8,001 nt of DNA from Oligoflexia bacterium (GCA_026914095.1 JAPPIY010000157.1:1-8001), one strand, 5' to 3'; numbered from the stretch's first letter, positions 1-6,456 are shown. A program made the numbers and translations. The notes: generated by a model not told the origin, from the sequence alone.

Positions 1-1
1 T

Positions 2-757
2 CATCCAAAAGCTTTTATAGCTGAAAATGTTGGAGGTCTTCAAAGCGCAAATAAGTGAAAAGCTTTTCGTAAAATTTTGGCAGAATTAAAAAGTGCTGGA
101 AAAGGATATAATTTAACAGTTCATAAATATAAATTTGAAGAATATGGAATACCGCAAATAAGACATAGAATTATTATTGCAGGAATCAGAAAAGACTTAG
201 ATATAATTTTTAAAGTTCCAAAGCCAGATCATGTAAAAAATTATATAAGCTCTCAAATGGCTTTAGAAGATCCGCCTATAAAATTTTCCATGCTTAATCA
301 TGATTTTATGAAGATTTCAGATAAAACGATTGAGCGTTTAAAATATATAAAGCCATGGGAAAATATATGGAATTCCGATATGCCGGAACATTTAAAAATC
401 AATTGTTCTGGAGCGCAGTTAAGTCATATATACAAAAGGTTAGACAAAAATAAGCCTTCTTACACAATAACAGGCAGTGGTGGAGGCGGAACTTACGGCT
501 ATCATTGGGAAGAGGATAGACCCTTAACCAATAGAGAGCGAGCTAGACTTCAAACATTTCCAGATGATTTTATTTTTATGGGAAATAAAAGCAGTGTTAG
601 AAAACAAATTGGAATGGCTGTTCCTCCAAAAATGGCTCAAATTTTATTTAGGTCTGTAATAAAAACACTGTTTCAAATACCTTATCCGTTTGTTTCTTCA
701 AATATAGATTTTTTTACAGAGGAAATAAATTTCTCTCAAATGGAAATGAGTTTATAA
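2..757 (+). pseudogene. C5-cytosine DNA methyltransferase, 3' part, interrupted by TGA
   Basis: This is the modification half of a type II restriction-modification system; the family transfers a methyl group from S-adenosylmethionine to cytosine C5. The reading frame enters from outside the window, so the SAM-binding motif I and the catalytic PCQ motif IV are not visible. Seen here are motif VI (ENVGGL, bases 23-40), motif VIII (IPQIRHR, about 149-169), a Gly-rich stretch ending the target-recognition region (GSGGGGTYGYHW), motif IX (RPLTNRERARLQTFPDDF, about 518-571) and motif X (QIGMAVPP, about 605-628). In motif X the usual Asn of GNxVP is Met. An in-frame TGA at 56-58 sits between ENVGGLQSANK and KAFRKILAEL. 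Homologous character continues on both sides without a shift, so it is a point nonsense mutation (for example GGA to TGA), a sequencing error, or a recoded codon. An internal TTG at 77 is the first possible start after it, but it would lack the catalytic half. The endonuclease frame follows after 4 bases. Confidence 0.85.
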
Positions 758-761
758 AATT

Positions 762-1718
762 ATGTCAAATGAAAATTGCATTAACAAAATTTCAAGCCTG
801 TTAAGGTTAAATAAAAATCATAGTAAAAATTTTTATGAAAAATCTCTTTCTGCCGGAGAGTTTTTAAATGATTCTGATTTTGAGAATTGGTTTGAAAATC
901 GTCTTAAGACTAATGTTGTTTTTCTTAATAAGTCAGATTATGAAGAAATGTGTTTAAGCTCTCTAAAGTCATTAAAAAACTTTTCTGCGACAGATTTTGG
1001 CAGTTCAAGACAAAGAGATTTCAATCAAAAATGGGCTGACACGATCAGGGCTATTTAGGTGAAAAAGCTTTTCAAAAATTTCTCATTGAAAAATTTGAAA
1101 ATCCAATCAACACTTAAACATAAAGAGGGCGATCTTGATAAATTTATCAATATGGATATTCATGAAGTCAAGTTAAAGGAAGAGAAAGCTTTTAGAATAC
1201 CAAAAAAGACGATTGGTATAAAAACCACTAATTTTAATGGAATGTGGCTTGATATTCCGGGAAAACAATTTCATCGCTCGGATTATCATATATTAGTTAA
1301 GTTATTTCTTGAAAAAGATCATATGTTTTCTTTTTTTAAAGAAATCAGCGTCTTTAAGGACAAATTGCTCAAAAGAGCCGTTGATAAAGGTTATTTTACA
1401 AAACAAACAGCAGATAATTTTTTCAATACAATCCCAAATTTGAATATGATTCCAGCCTACATTACAGGTTTCGTAAAGTCTGCTAATTATGACCATAAAT
1501 ACAAGGGAAAAAAGGGGCGTAAGCACTATACTATAACATCTTGGAAAGGGCAGTATAAGCGGTCTTTTTTAGAACAAATAAAGAAGAAAGAATCTATTGA
1601 GGGTGATATTAAGTTTGCTGGCATCAATAAGTTTTCCCATGACGACGCTTATATTTTCAATACAGGAAATCTCAAATGGTCAGAAGTAGATTGGTTTTCT
1701 GTTATTAAATCTTTGTAA
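762..1718 (+). pseudogene. probable type II restriction endonuclease, PD-(D/E)XK type, frame-disrupted
   Basis: I infer this to be the partner endonuclease because it starts 4 bases after a C5 methyltransferase on the same strand and totals about 318 codons, a usual size for such enzymes; I cannot name the specificity. The frame from ATG 762 hits TAG at 1056-1058, then continues in the same frame from GTG 1059 to TAA 1718. Between about 1049 and 1099 a different frame reads GYLGEKAFQKFLIEKFE, which joins smoothly to QKWADTIR upstream and IQSTLKHKEGD downstream. One base lost from the G run at 1048-1050 and one gained in the A run at 1098-1101 would explain this. A likely nuclease core is an Asp cluster in EGDLDKFINMD followed by HEVKLK (E-V-K at about 1164-1172). 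The C-terminal half contains SDYHILVKLFL and IPAYITGFV, resembling the beta-strand pattern of such enzymes. As written only two pieces of 98 and 219 residues would be made. Confidence 0.6.
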
Positions 1719-1946
1719 AAGTTTATGTTGGTTTTTTTAGGAAAAATCCTTTAAAATTTATTTTATGAACAATACCATAGATTTTAGAACAATCCGATGG
1801 GTTCAGGTACAGGAGAGAAAACTTCTTCTGCAATTTTTAAAGACAGTCCGCTATAAGTAAAAGTTATCCTCAGCCGTTTTGAAAAATCCCGTAAAAAAAT
1901 TTTACAGGAAAAAATATAAATAATTTCAATAGTTAAAAAAGGAATA
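1719..1946. other. non-coding or eroded stretch after the R-M locus
   Basis: No convincing gene is seen. A 31-codon ATG frame (1765-1860, +) and a roughly 60-codon ATG-less frame on the - strand ending near 1780 cover the same bases, and neither resembles a family I recognise. Two weak inverted repeats are visible: AGGA/TCCT with four A between them (about 1739-1750), next to a T run just after the endonuclease stop, and GTAAAA/TTTTAC with an AAA loop (about 1892-1906). The first could be a poor terminator for the R-M genes, but the stem is too short to call. Confidence 0.35.
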
Positions 1947-2144
1947 GTGGGCCTGAGAAGAGACTTTCAGTCGCCTAGTGGTCAAAGCCGAACTCGTTTT
2001 AAGCCTTTCATTTATAAGTTTTTGAAGAAAAAGCCTGAAAGATTTAAAACCAGAATCTTCAAACAGGGTCACTATATACCTAAAAACTTAAAACTCAAAC
2101 AAGATCCGTATATAGAAGAAATTTATTCTTCCTTTTTATCATAA
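1947..2144 (+). CDS. doubtful small basic hypothetical protein
   Basis: A GTG-initiated frame of 65 codons gives a very Lys/Arg-rich protein (FLKKKPERFKTRIFKQGHY in the middle) that I do not recognise. The purine-rich AAAGGAA at 1938-1944 lies only 2 bases before the GTG, closer than normal for a ribosome binding site. It converges with dnaK and its last 22 bases overlap the dnaK 3' end on the opposite strand. No signal peptide or membrane segment is apparent. It could be a chance ORF or a fragment of an eroded gene, so I keep it only because it fills an otherwise empty interval and is not a shadow of another gene over most of its length. Confidence 0.22.
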   Translation: MGLRRDFQSPSGQSRTRFKPFIYKFLKKKPERFKTRIFKQGHYIPKNLKLKQDPYIEEIYSSFLS

Positions 2145-4045
2145 TCCACATTGATTGTTTCCGCATTCTCTTCTTTTTGCTCTCCCTCTTGTTTTTCCTC
2201 TTGCTCTTCTTCTGGTGGCTGTTTTTCTTGGTTTTGGCTTTTTTGATAGATTTCAGCGCCTAGTTTTTGTAAAATTTTATTTACTTTTTCTTTTAAGTTA
2301 TTCAACTCGTCTATTTCAATAGATGTGTCGCCTTTTTTTAGGTATTCTTGAGCGGATTTTAACTCTTTTTCAGCGGATTCTTTTAATTCTTGAGAGAGCT
2401 TATCTGAGTTTTCTTTTATCATTTTTTCAGATTGATAAATGGAAGTGTCTAATTGGTTTTTTAAATTCACTAGCTCTTTTCTTTTGCGATCTTGCTCTTC
2501 ATACACTTGAGCGGATTTAACCATTTCATTGATCTCATCTTCACTTAGACTTGGCTTGTCAATGCGGATTTTTTGGCTTTTTCCAGTCGCCTCATTTTTT
2601 GCTGAGACATGAATAATCCCATTGGAATCAATATCAAAAGAGACTTCAATTTTGGGAACTCCCCGTGGGGCGGGAGGTATATCGCTTAAATCAAAACGGC
2701 CAAGAGTTTTATTGTCTCTAGCCATGCCTCTTTCTCCTTGAAGGACATGAATAGACACAACCGTTTGACTGTCTTCAGCAGTAGAAAATACCTCTGATTT
2801 TCTTGCTGGGATAGTGGTGTTTTTAGAAATAAGAGGTGTCATAACGCCTCCTAAAGTTTCTATACCTAATGAAAGAGGGGTGACATCTAATAAAAGCACA
2901 TCTTTTATTTCATTGGATAAAACGCCAGCTTGAACAGCCGCTCCATTGGCAACCACTTGATCTGGATTCACTGACAAATTTAACTCTTTATTAAAGAACT
3001 CCTTAACAGCTTTTTGAACAGCTGGAATGCGGGTGCTCCCCCCCACCATAATCACTTCGTTGATATCTTTTATTGATAAACTGGCGTCTTTTAAAACAGT
3101 TTTACAAGGCTCTAAGGTTTTTTGGATCAAATGCTCAGTCAACTGCTCAAACTTAGATCTGGTTAAAGATATATCCAGGTGTTTTGCCCCCGCTGAGCCA
3201 GCCGTTATAAAAGGCAAATTAATAGAGGCTGATTGAGCGGAGCTTAATTCAACTTTAGCTTTTTCTGAGGCTTCCCTCAGCCTTTGAAGAGCCATTTTAT
3301 CTTCTCTGAGATCGATTCCCTCTGTTTTTTTAAATTCATCGGCCAGCCAGTGTAAAATCACTTCGTCAAAGTCATCGCCCCCTAACTTGGTGTTTCCATT
3401 AGTTGATTTGACTTCAACCAATTGATTGTTGATGTCTAAAATGGATATATCAAAAGTCCCTCCGCCAAAATCATAAACGGCAACTTGAATGTTCTCTTTT
3501 TTGTCCATTCCATAGGCCAAAGCGGCGGCTGTTGGCTCATTGATAATTCTTTTGACATTTAAACCAGCCACTTTTCCAGCGTCTTTTGTAGCTTGTCTTT
3601 GGGAGTCATTAAAGTAGGCGGGAACAGTGATGACAGCTTCTGTCACCTTATGACCGAGATAAGCTTCTGCATCTGTTTTCAATTTAGATAAGATGAGAGA
3701 GGCTATTTTTTCAGGAGACATTTCTTCATTATTTACTAAAACGGCGCAATTTTTTCCGTTTGATTTTTGGACAATTTTAAAGGGGTAATTGCTGATCTCA
3801 TCTTTCACTTCGTCAAAAAGCCGTCCAATAAATCTTTTTGACGAAAAAACCGTGTTTATTGGGTTACTGACAGCTTGTCTTTTTGCTATTTGCCCTACAA
3901 GAATTTCCCCTTTTTTGCCAAAACCAACAACAGAAGGGGTTGTATAAGCTCCTTCTGCGTTATTTAAAACTTTAGGTTGCCCATTCTCAATAATAGAAAC
4001 AACGGAATTAGTTGTTCCCAAATCAATTCCAATCACTTTTCCCAT
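2123..4045 (-). CDS. dnaK: molecular chaperone DnaK (Hsp70)
   Basis: This is the ATP-dependent cytoplasmic chaperone that binds exposed hydrophobic segments of clients and works with DnaJ and GrpE. The 640-residue length matches the family (E. coli has 638). The nucleotide-binding domain shows IDLGTTNS (residues 7-14), the Gram-negative-type insert after about residue 77, NEPTAAALAYG (169-179), VYDFGGGTFDISILDI (190-205) and MVGGSTRIPA (333-342). The interdomain linker is DVLLLDVTPLSLGIET (382-397). The beta substrate-binding domain follows to about 500, then a helical lid. The tail from about 606 is low-complexity Glu/Gln/Lys, ending NVDYDKKEE instead of the more familiar EEVxDKK. The ATG at 4045 is supported by AAGGGAG (4055-4061, reverse strand) at 9-base spacing. 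No grpE or dnaJ is seen within the bases flanking it here, so it appears to be transcribed alone, converging with the R-M side. The frame is fully intact. Confidence 0.98.
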   Translation of the reverse strand: MGKVIGIDLGTTNSVVSIIENGQPKVLNNAEGAYTTPSVVGFGKKGEILVGQIAKRQAVSNPINTVFSSKRFIGRLFDEVKDEISNYPFKIVQKSNGKNCAVLVNNEEMSPEKIASLILSKLKTDAEAYLGHKVTEAVITVPAYFNDSQRQATKDAGKVAGLNVKRIINEPTAAALAYGMDKKENIQVAVYDFGGGTFDISILDINNQLVEVKSTNGNTKLGGDDFDEVILHWLADEFKKTEGIDLREDKMALQRLREASEKAKVELSSAQSASINLPFITAGSAGAKHLDISLTRSKFEQLTEHLIQKTLEPCKTVLKDASLSIKDINEVIMVGGSTRIPAVQKAVKEFFNKELNLSVNPDQVVANGAAVQAGVLSNEIKDVLLLDVTPLSLGIETLGGVMTPLISKNTTIPARKSEVFSTAEDSQTVVSIHVLQGERGMARDNKTLGRFDLSDIPPAPRGVPKIEVSFDIDSNGIIHVSAKNEATGKSQKIRIDKPSLSEDEINEMVKSAQVYEEQDRKRKELVNLKNQLDTSIYQSEKMIKENSDKLSQELKESAEKELKSAQEYLKKGDTSIEIDELNNLKEKVNKILQKLGAEIYQKSQNQEKQPPEEEQEEKQEGEQKEENAETINVDYDKKEE

Positions 4046-4087
4046 GGTCTGTATCTCCCTTCAATGAATTTTAGTTTATATAAGCCT

Positions 4088-4116
4088 AATGTTGAGACAA
4101 TTGATTTCATTGTCAA
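4088..4116 (-). promoter_or_regulatory. candidate dnaK promoter with overlapping palindrome
   Basis: On the - strand a perfect TTGACA (4111-4116) is followed after 17 bases by AACATT (4088-4093), a poor -10. A TATATA lies further down (4077-4082) but at an unsuitable distance from this -35. The -35 overlaps an inverted repeat, GACAAT (4096-4101) and ATTGTC (4109-4114), separated by 7 bases, which could be an operator. It is not the CIRCE heat-shock operator, and I see no clear sigma-32 site. Confidence 0.4.
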
Positions 4117-4166
4117 GCTTGCTGATAAAGTTTTTTTAAGAAAAATGGGAATTATACCGATCTAGT

Positions 4167-4360
4167 TTGAATTTTCGGGAATTATAGACAGGACTTCGCG
4201 CAAAAAACCTTTAAACTAAGGAAATATAATGGGTTTCAGGCTGTTTATCCAGAAAAAAATAAAGAGATAAAGTTTCCTTAAAAAGAAATGCAAAAAGCTG
4301 ATAAAAAAAACAAGTAAAAGGAATAATGCGAAGTCCTGTCTATAATTCCCGAAAATTCAA
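4167..4360. mobile_element. MITE-like element, copy A (194 bp, 33-bp perfect terminal repeats)
   Basis: The arms 4167-4199 and 4328-4360 are perfect reverse complements over 33 bases and contain GGGAATTATAGACAGGACTT. The 128-bp interior has no credible gene, so the element is non-autonomous and would need a transposase supplied elsewhere. Read on the - strand, its interior matches copy C (4555-4746) in order: a block with TTTTCTGGATAAA, then TGAAACCC, then an Fe-rich-looking but simply T-rich TTTCCTTAGTTTAAA. Its block at 4279-4311 matches copy B at 7433-7463 almost base for base. I see no clear target-site duplication (TAGT on the left, TAGG on the right). It sits about 120 bp upstream of the dnaK start, just beyond its candidate promoter. 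The near-identity of the arms suggests this is the youngest of the three copies. Confidence 0.85.
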
Positions 4361-4460
4361 TAGGATTTGTTCCGTCTTTCCCTAGAAGACGGAACTTCCG
4401 CGAAAGCCTGTCCTTGTGGAAATGGAGGCGGGAATCTCCAGAAAAAGCAGGAAAATTCAA
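4361..4460. repeat. GC-richer palindromic segment next to copy A
   Basis: This stretch is clearly richer in G+C than the surrounding DNA. It holds a perfect 10-bp hairpin, GTTCCGTCTT (4369-4378) with AAGACGGAAC (4386-4395) and a 7-base loop. A looser inverted pair follows, TTCCGCG...GCC against GGCGGGAA (about 4396-4433). A - strand 60-codon frame crosses it and runs into copy A, but that frame depends on the repeat and shows no family features. The arrangement resembles the small GC-rich dispersed palindromes of other bacterial genomes. That is an inference, because only one copy is present here. Confidence 0.45.
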
Positions 4461-4510
4461 GAGCAGTATATTTTTTTTTCAGCCATTTTGGTTCAAAAAT
4501 TCTTTGGTTG

Positions 4511-4533
4511 ACGCTTATTATAGAATAAAGCGT
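4511..4533. repeat. small hairpin
   Basis: ACGCTTATT (4511-4519) pairs with AATAAAGCGT (4524-4533) with one bulged A and a 4-base loop. There is no following T run, so it is not a standard terminator on the + strand. TTGACG at 4508-4513 overlaps its left arm, and TTATAG is near 4533, but the spacing is too long for a good promoter. Confidence 0.35.
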
Positions 4534-4554
4534 TATAGTTTTGTCAGAAGTTTC

Positions 4555-4746
4555 AAATATTTGGAAAATTATGCGCTTGACTGAAGTATTGCCTCTTTGC
4601 TTATCCTGTTTTTATAGCTTTTTTTGTTTCTTTTTGAGTTCCTATTTTACCTCTGTTTATTTTCTGGATAAAGAGTTTGAAACCCTTGATGTTTCTTTAG
4701 TTAAAAATCTCATAAGCGCAGTCAAGCGTATAATTCCCAAATATTT
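4555..4746. mobile_element. MITE-like element, copy C (192 bp, imperfect terminal repeats)
   Basis: The arms are 4555-4583 and 4719-4746. Outside-in the left reads AAATATTTGG then AAAATTATGCGCTTGACTG; the right, reverse-complemented, reads AAATATTTGG then GAATTATACGCTTGACTG. They differ by two substitutions and one indel. The interior, read on the + strand, shares its order of blocks with copy A read on the - strand (TTTTCTGGATAAA, TGAAACCC, TTTCTTTAGTTAAA), and the total lengths differ by only 2 bp. Copies A and C therefore belong to one family and lie in opposite orientation, about 195 bp apart. The 71-codon frame across it is T-rich and looks fortuitous. Its right end lies 6 bases beyond the stop codon of the broken nuclease gene. 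Confidence 0.8.
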
Positions 4747-4752
4747 TCACCG

Positions 4753-5369
4753 TTAAGGAAAAGTTTTTGGCTTGAAATCTTTTTTATTGATAATATTGGC
4801 GTTGTCCCTGGTTGCCCGAATCACAAATAAACCCTGCCTCTCTGCATATTTATTGGCTGATTCTTCCGCTCTTAAATAAGCCACAGCCATAAATCGTCTT
4901 ATCCTTATACATTGAAAGACGACGGCTGAGCTTCTTAATATCTTCCAAAAAAGACTTAATATGTTGAACTCTTAAAGTGGTTTTCACTTCCACAACAACA
5001 GTTTCTTTTCCATTGCCCGCCACAATGTCATATTCGTATTGATCCTTTCCGTAATTACTTTTTACATTCCTATAAGTATTTTTAAAACCTATACCTCTTT
5101 CATTTAAAATTTTTAAAAGATACCCTTTTACAAGACTTTCCATAAGGTGGCCCCATTGGGTTTCAAAAAGCTCTTTGGTTTTCTTTAATCCTTCATTTGT
5201 TTCTTTAGTTTCAGAAGAAAGCTCCTTGATTTGCTGACTTGTTTCAGCGGAAAGCTTCTTAATTTGCTGAGCTGTTTCTTTTTGGCTGGCAAACAGGTCT
5301 TTTATATTTTTTTGAGTCTCTATTTATAAGGCTCCAAATTTCTCGGACAGCTGGGGTTGTTGATTCCAT
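4753..5369 (-). pseudogene. DUF3782-type coiled-coil / PD-(D/E)XK nuclease-fold protein, two frameshifts
   Basis: The start ATG at 5369-5367 has AAGGAG (5376-5381) 6 bases upstream. It begins MESTTPAVREIWSLI and then leaves frame near a run of seven A (5307-5313 on the given strand) or a few bases before it. The next frame reads IKDLFASQKETAQQIKKLSA, with an 11-residue repeat of QQIKxLSxETx suggesting a coiled coil. It continues through LFETQWGHLMESLVKGYLLK into the nuclease-like core YEYDIVAGNGKETVVVEVKT, where Asp (about 5027-5029), Glu (4988-4990) and Lys (4982-4984) form the D...ExK signature. After KDKTIYG a second shift (about 4884-4890) moves to a frame reading VAYLRAEESANKYAERQGLF, then IINKKDFKPKTFP and TAA at 4753. 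Reassembled length is about 205 residues, as expected for this family. Its biological role is not established. As written, only an internal 97-residue piece from ATG 5143 remains open, retaining the D-ExK residues but lacking both ends. Confidence 0.75.
5204..5269 (-). repeat. 33-bp tandem repeat, two units, inside the broken nuclease gene
   Basis: Two adjacent 33-base units (5204-5236 and 5237-5269) each encode an 11-residue segment of the form QQIKxLSxETx on the - strand. A weaker partial unit follows toward 5285. The repeat builds the predicted coiled-coil N-terminal part of the protein. Related proteins are known to vary in the number of such repeats. Confidence 0.6.
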
Positions 5370-5519
5370 GTTAAGCTCCTTCAATGTGTCAATATTATAA
5401 TATAAGCCTATCTTTTTCAGTGTGATGACATTCTATTTGATACTTGTTTTGAAATATAAGCCATTGTGAAAAGCTATGTAAAAAAAAGTTTTTTTTGTCT
5501 TTTTAATTTATAAAGCTGT

Positions 5520-5528
5520 TGCTATAAT
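5520..5528 (+). promoter_or_regulatory. extended -10 promoter for the DAHP synthase gene
   Basis: TGCTATAAT is a perfect extended -10 element 48 bases before the start codon. No good -35 is present at 16-18 bases, which is tolerated by extended -10 promoters. Runs of A and T at 5480-5496 just upstream could help bind RNA polymerase. The remaining 5383-5519 interval shows only AT-rich sequence and two ATATAAGCC motifs. Confidence 0.55.
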
Positions 5529-5575
5529 GGAGCAGGACCGATAAAGTGCTTTGAGAGTTTTGGAAGAAAAGTATT

Positions 5576-6358
5576 ATGAAGACAAAAAGTGTTTCTTTTG
5601 GAGCAATAGAAGTGGGGGCTACCTCTTTTCATGTTTGGGCAGGCCCTTGTGTTATTGAGGATGAGAGTCAGTTTTTAAAATCTGCTCAATTTGTCCGATC
5701 TCAAGGAGGAACAGCTTTGAGGGCCGGCATTTTTAAGCTCCGAACTTCAGCAGAGAGTTTTCAAGGTTTGCGTGAAGAATCCCAGCCCATTATTAAAAAG
5801 GTGAGATCTGAAACTGATTTGTTAATGATAAGCGAGATCACAGATCCTAGACAAATTGAGTTTTTAGATTCTCTAGTGGATATTTATCAAGTGGGCACGA
5901 GAAATATGTTTAACTATGAGTTGCTGAAAGAACTGGGAAAAAGTGTCAAACCTATTTTGTTAAAGCGGGCTTTTTCAGCTAGAATTGCGGAGTGGCTGAA
6001 AGCGGCGGATTATATTGTTCAAGGAGGAAACGAAAACATTATTTTGTGTGAAAGAGGAATTAGAACTTTTGAAACAAAAACAAGAAATACCTTGGATCTC
6101 AATGCTGTTGCCTTTTTAAAGCAAGAGAGTCCTTTTCCCGTTTTTGTTGATCCCTCTCATGGAACGGGTTTGTCTCAATTGGTCCCTGCCTTAAGCCAGT
6201 CAGCTGTTTGCGCAGGGGCGGATGGTCTGTTGATTGAGACACATCCTAATCCCAGTCAGGCTCTTTGTGATTCCCAACAGGCTTTATCATTTTCAGAGTT
6301 TGAGGGGCTTATGGCAAAACTTAAAAAATTGACGCCTCTTTATGGCAAAAGTTTATGA
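5576..6358 (+). CDS. aroF: 3-deoxy-7-phosphoheptulonate (DAHP) synthase, type Ibeta
   Basis: The enzyme condenses phosphoenolpyruvate and erythrose 4-phosphate to DAHP, the first step of the shikimate pathway to aromatic amino acids, in the cytoplasm. The 260 residues form a single TIM-barrel domain. Family motifs are WAGPCVIED (21-29), LRAGIFKLRTSAESFQG (48-64), VGTRNMFNYELLKELGK (106-122), KPILLKR (125-131), CERGIRTFETKTRNTLDL (158-175), VDPSHGTG (191-198) and GADGLLIETHPNP (214-226). By analogy with the Thermotoga enzyme, Cys25, His195, Glu221 and Asp232 should bind the metal. The usual KPRTS is KLRTS here. KdsA (KDO-8-P synthase) is related, but GxRNMxNxxLL and CERGIRTFE(x)xTRNTLDL are the DAHP synthase Ibeta signature. 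There is no extra N-terminal ferredoxin-like or C-terminal chorismate mutase domain, so I infer no aromatic feedback control by such a domain. ATG 5576 has GGAAG at 5562-5566. The stop overlaps an ATG (ATGA) that opens an eroded second gene. Confidence 0.95.
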   Translation: MKTKSVSFGAIEVGATSFHVWAGPCVIEDESQFLKSAQFVRSQGGTALRAGIFKLRTSAESFQGLREESQPIIKKVRSETDLLMISEITDPRQIEFLDSLVDIYQVGTRNMFNYELLKELGKSVKPILLKRAFSARIAEWLKAADYIVQGGNENIILCERGIRTFETKTRNTLDLNAVAFLKQESPFPVFVDPSHGTGLSQLVPALSQSAVCAGADGLLIETHPNPSQALCDSQQALSFSEFEGLMAKLKKLTPLYGKSL

Positions 6359-6431
6359 TTATTGTTTAACAGGCGGCGGTTTTATTGGCCAGTTGCTTGT
6401 TACAAAGCTGTTCAAGCAACCAAAGTTATAG
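6355..6431 (+). pseudogene. 5' relic of a Rossmann-fold NAD-dependent epimerase
   Basis: An ATG at 6355 overlaps the DAHP synthase stop as ATGA, the usual sign of translational coupling. It reads MIIV, meets TAA at 6367, and after a one-base shift continues TGGGFIGQLLVTKLFKQPK to TAG at 6429-6431. This is the start of a GGxGFIG nucleotide-binding fold, with one codon apparently missing from the Gly loop. It aligns with the next gene from its ATG at 6457 (MIVVITGGTGLVGQALIKKL), including the shared bases TAACAGGCGG. It could be a remnant of a tandem duplicate or of a second, distinct epimerase gene that was deleted. Nothing of the rest of such a gene remains before 6457. Confidence 0.65.
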
Positions 6432-6442
6432 GCAATAGATAA

Positions 6443-6447
6443 AGGAG
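6443..6447 (+). promoter_or_regulatory. ribosome binding site of the epimerase-like gene
   Basis: AGGAG lies 9 bases before ATG 6457 and fixes that start. It gives the gene its own initiation signal, independent of the ATGA overlap used by the upstream relic. Confidence 0.7.
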
Positions 6448-6456
6448 CAAAAGCTT

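Noticed and set aside
1302..1526. 74-codon - strand ORF
   Set aside because: Antisense shadow of the endonuclease-like gene, which has better coding character.
1..1718. Alternative genetic code reading TGA as Trp
   Set aside because: The DAHP synthase and epimerase genes both end in TGA at normal family lengths, and the neighbouring endonuclease also carries lesions, so simple decay is more likely.
2323..3236. Two + strand ORFs (2323-2520 and 3027-3236) opposite dnaK
   Set aside because: Antisense shadows of the unmistakable dnaK reading frame.
3977..4165. 62-codon + strand ORF over the dnaK start and promoter region
   Set aside because: It overlaps the dnaK 5' end in antisense and the control region; no ribosome binding site or recognisable motif.
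4278..4460. 60-codon - strand ORF across the GC-rich island and copy A
   Set aside because: It runs through the palindromes and one inverted repeat, lacks a ribosome binding site and shows no family features; the peptide is a by-product of the repeats.
4541..4756. 71-codon + strand ORF rich in Phe, Ser and Leu
   Set aside because: It lies almost wholly inside MITE copy C, including its terminal repeats, and its membrane-like composition simply reflects T-rich DNA.
5576..6358. KdsA (KDO-8-P synthase) as the identity of the TIM-barrel enzyme
   Set aside because: The motifs VGTRNMFNYELL and CERGIRTFETKTRNTLDL are those of type Ibeta DAHP synthases.
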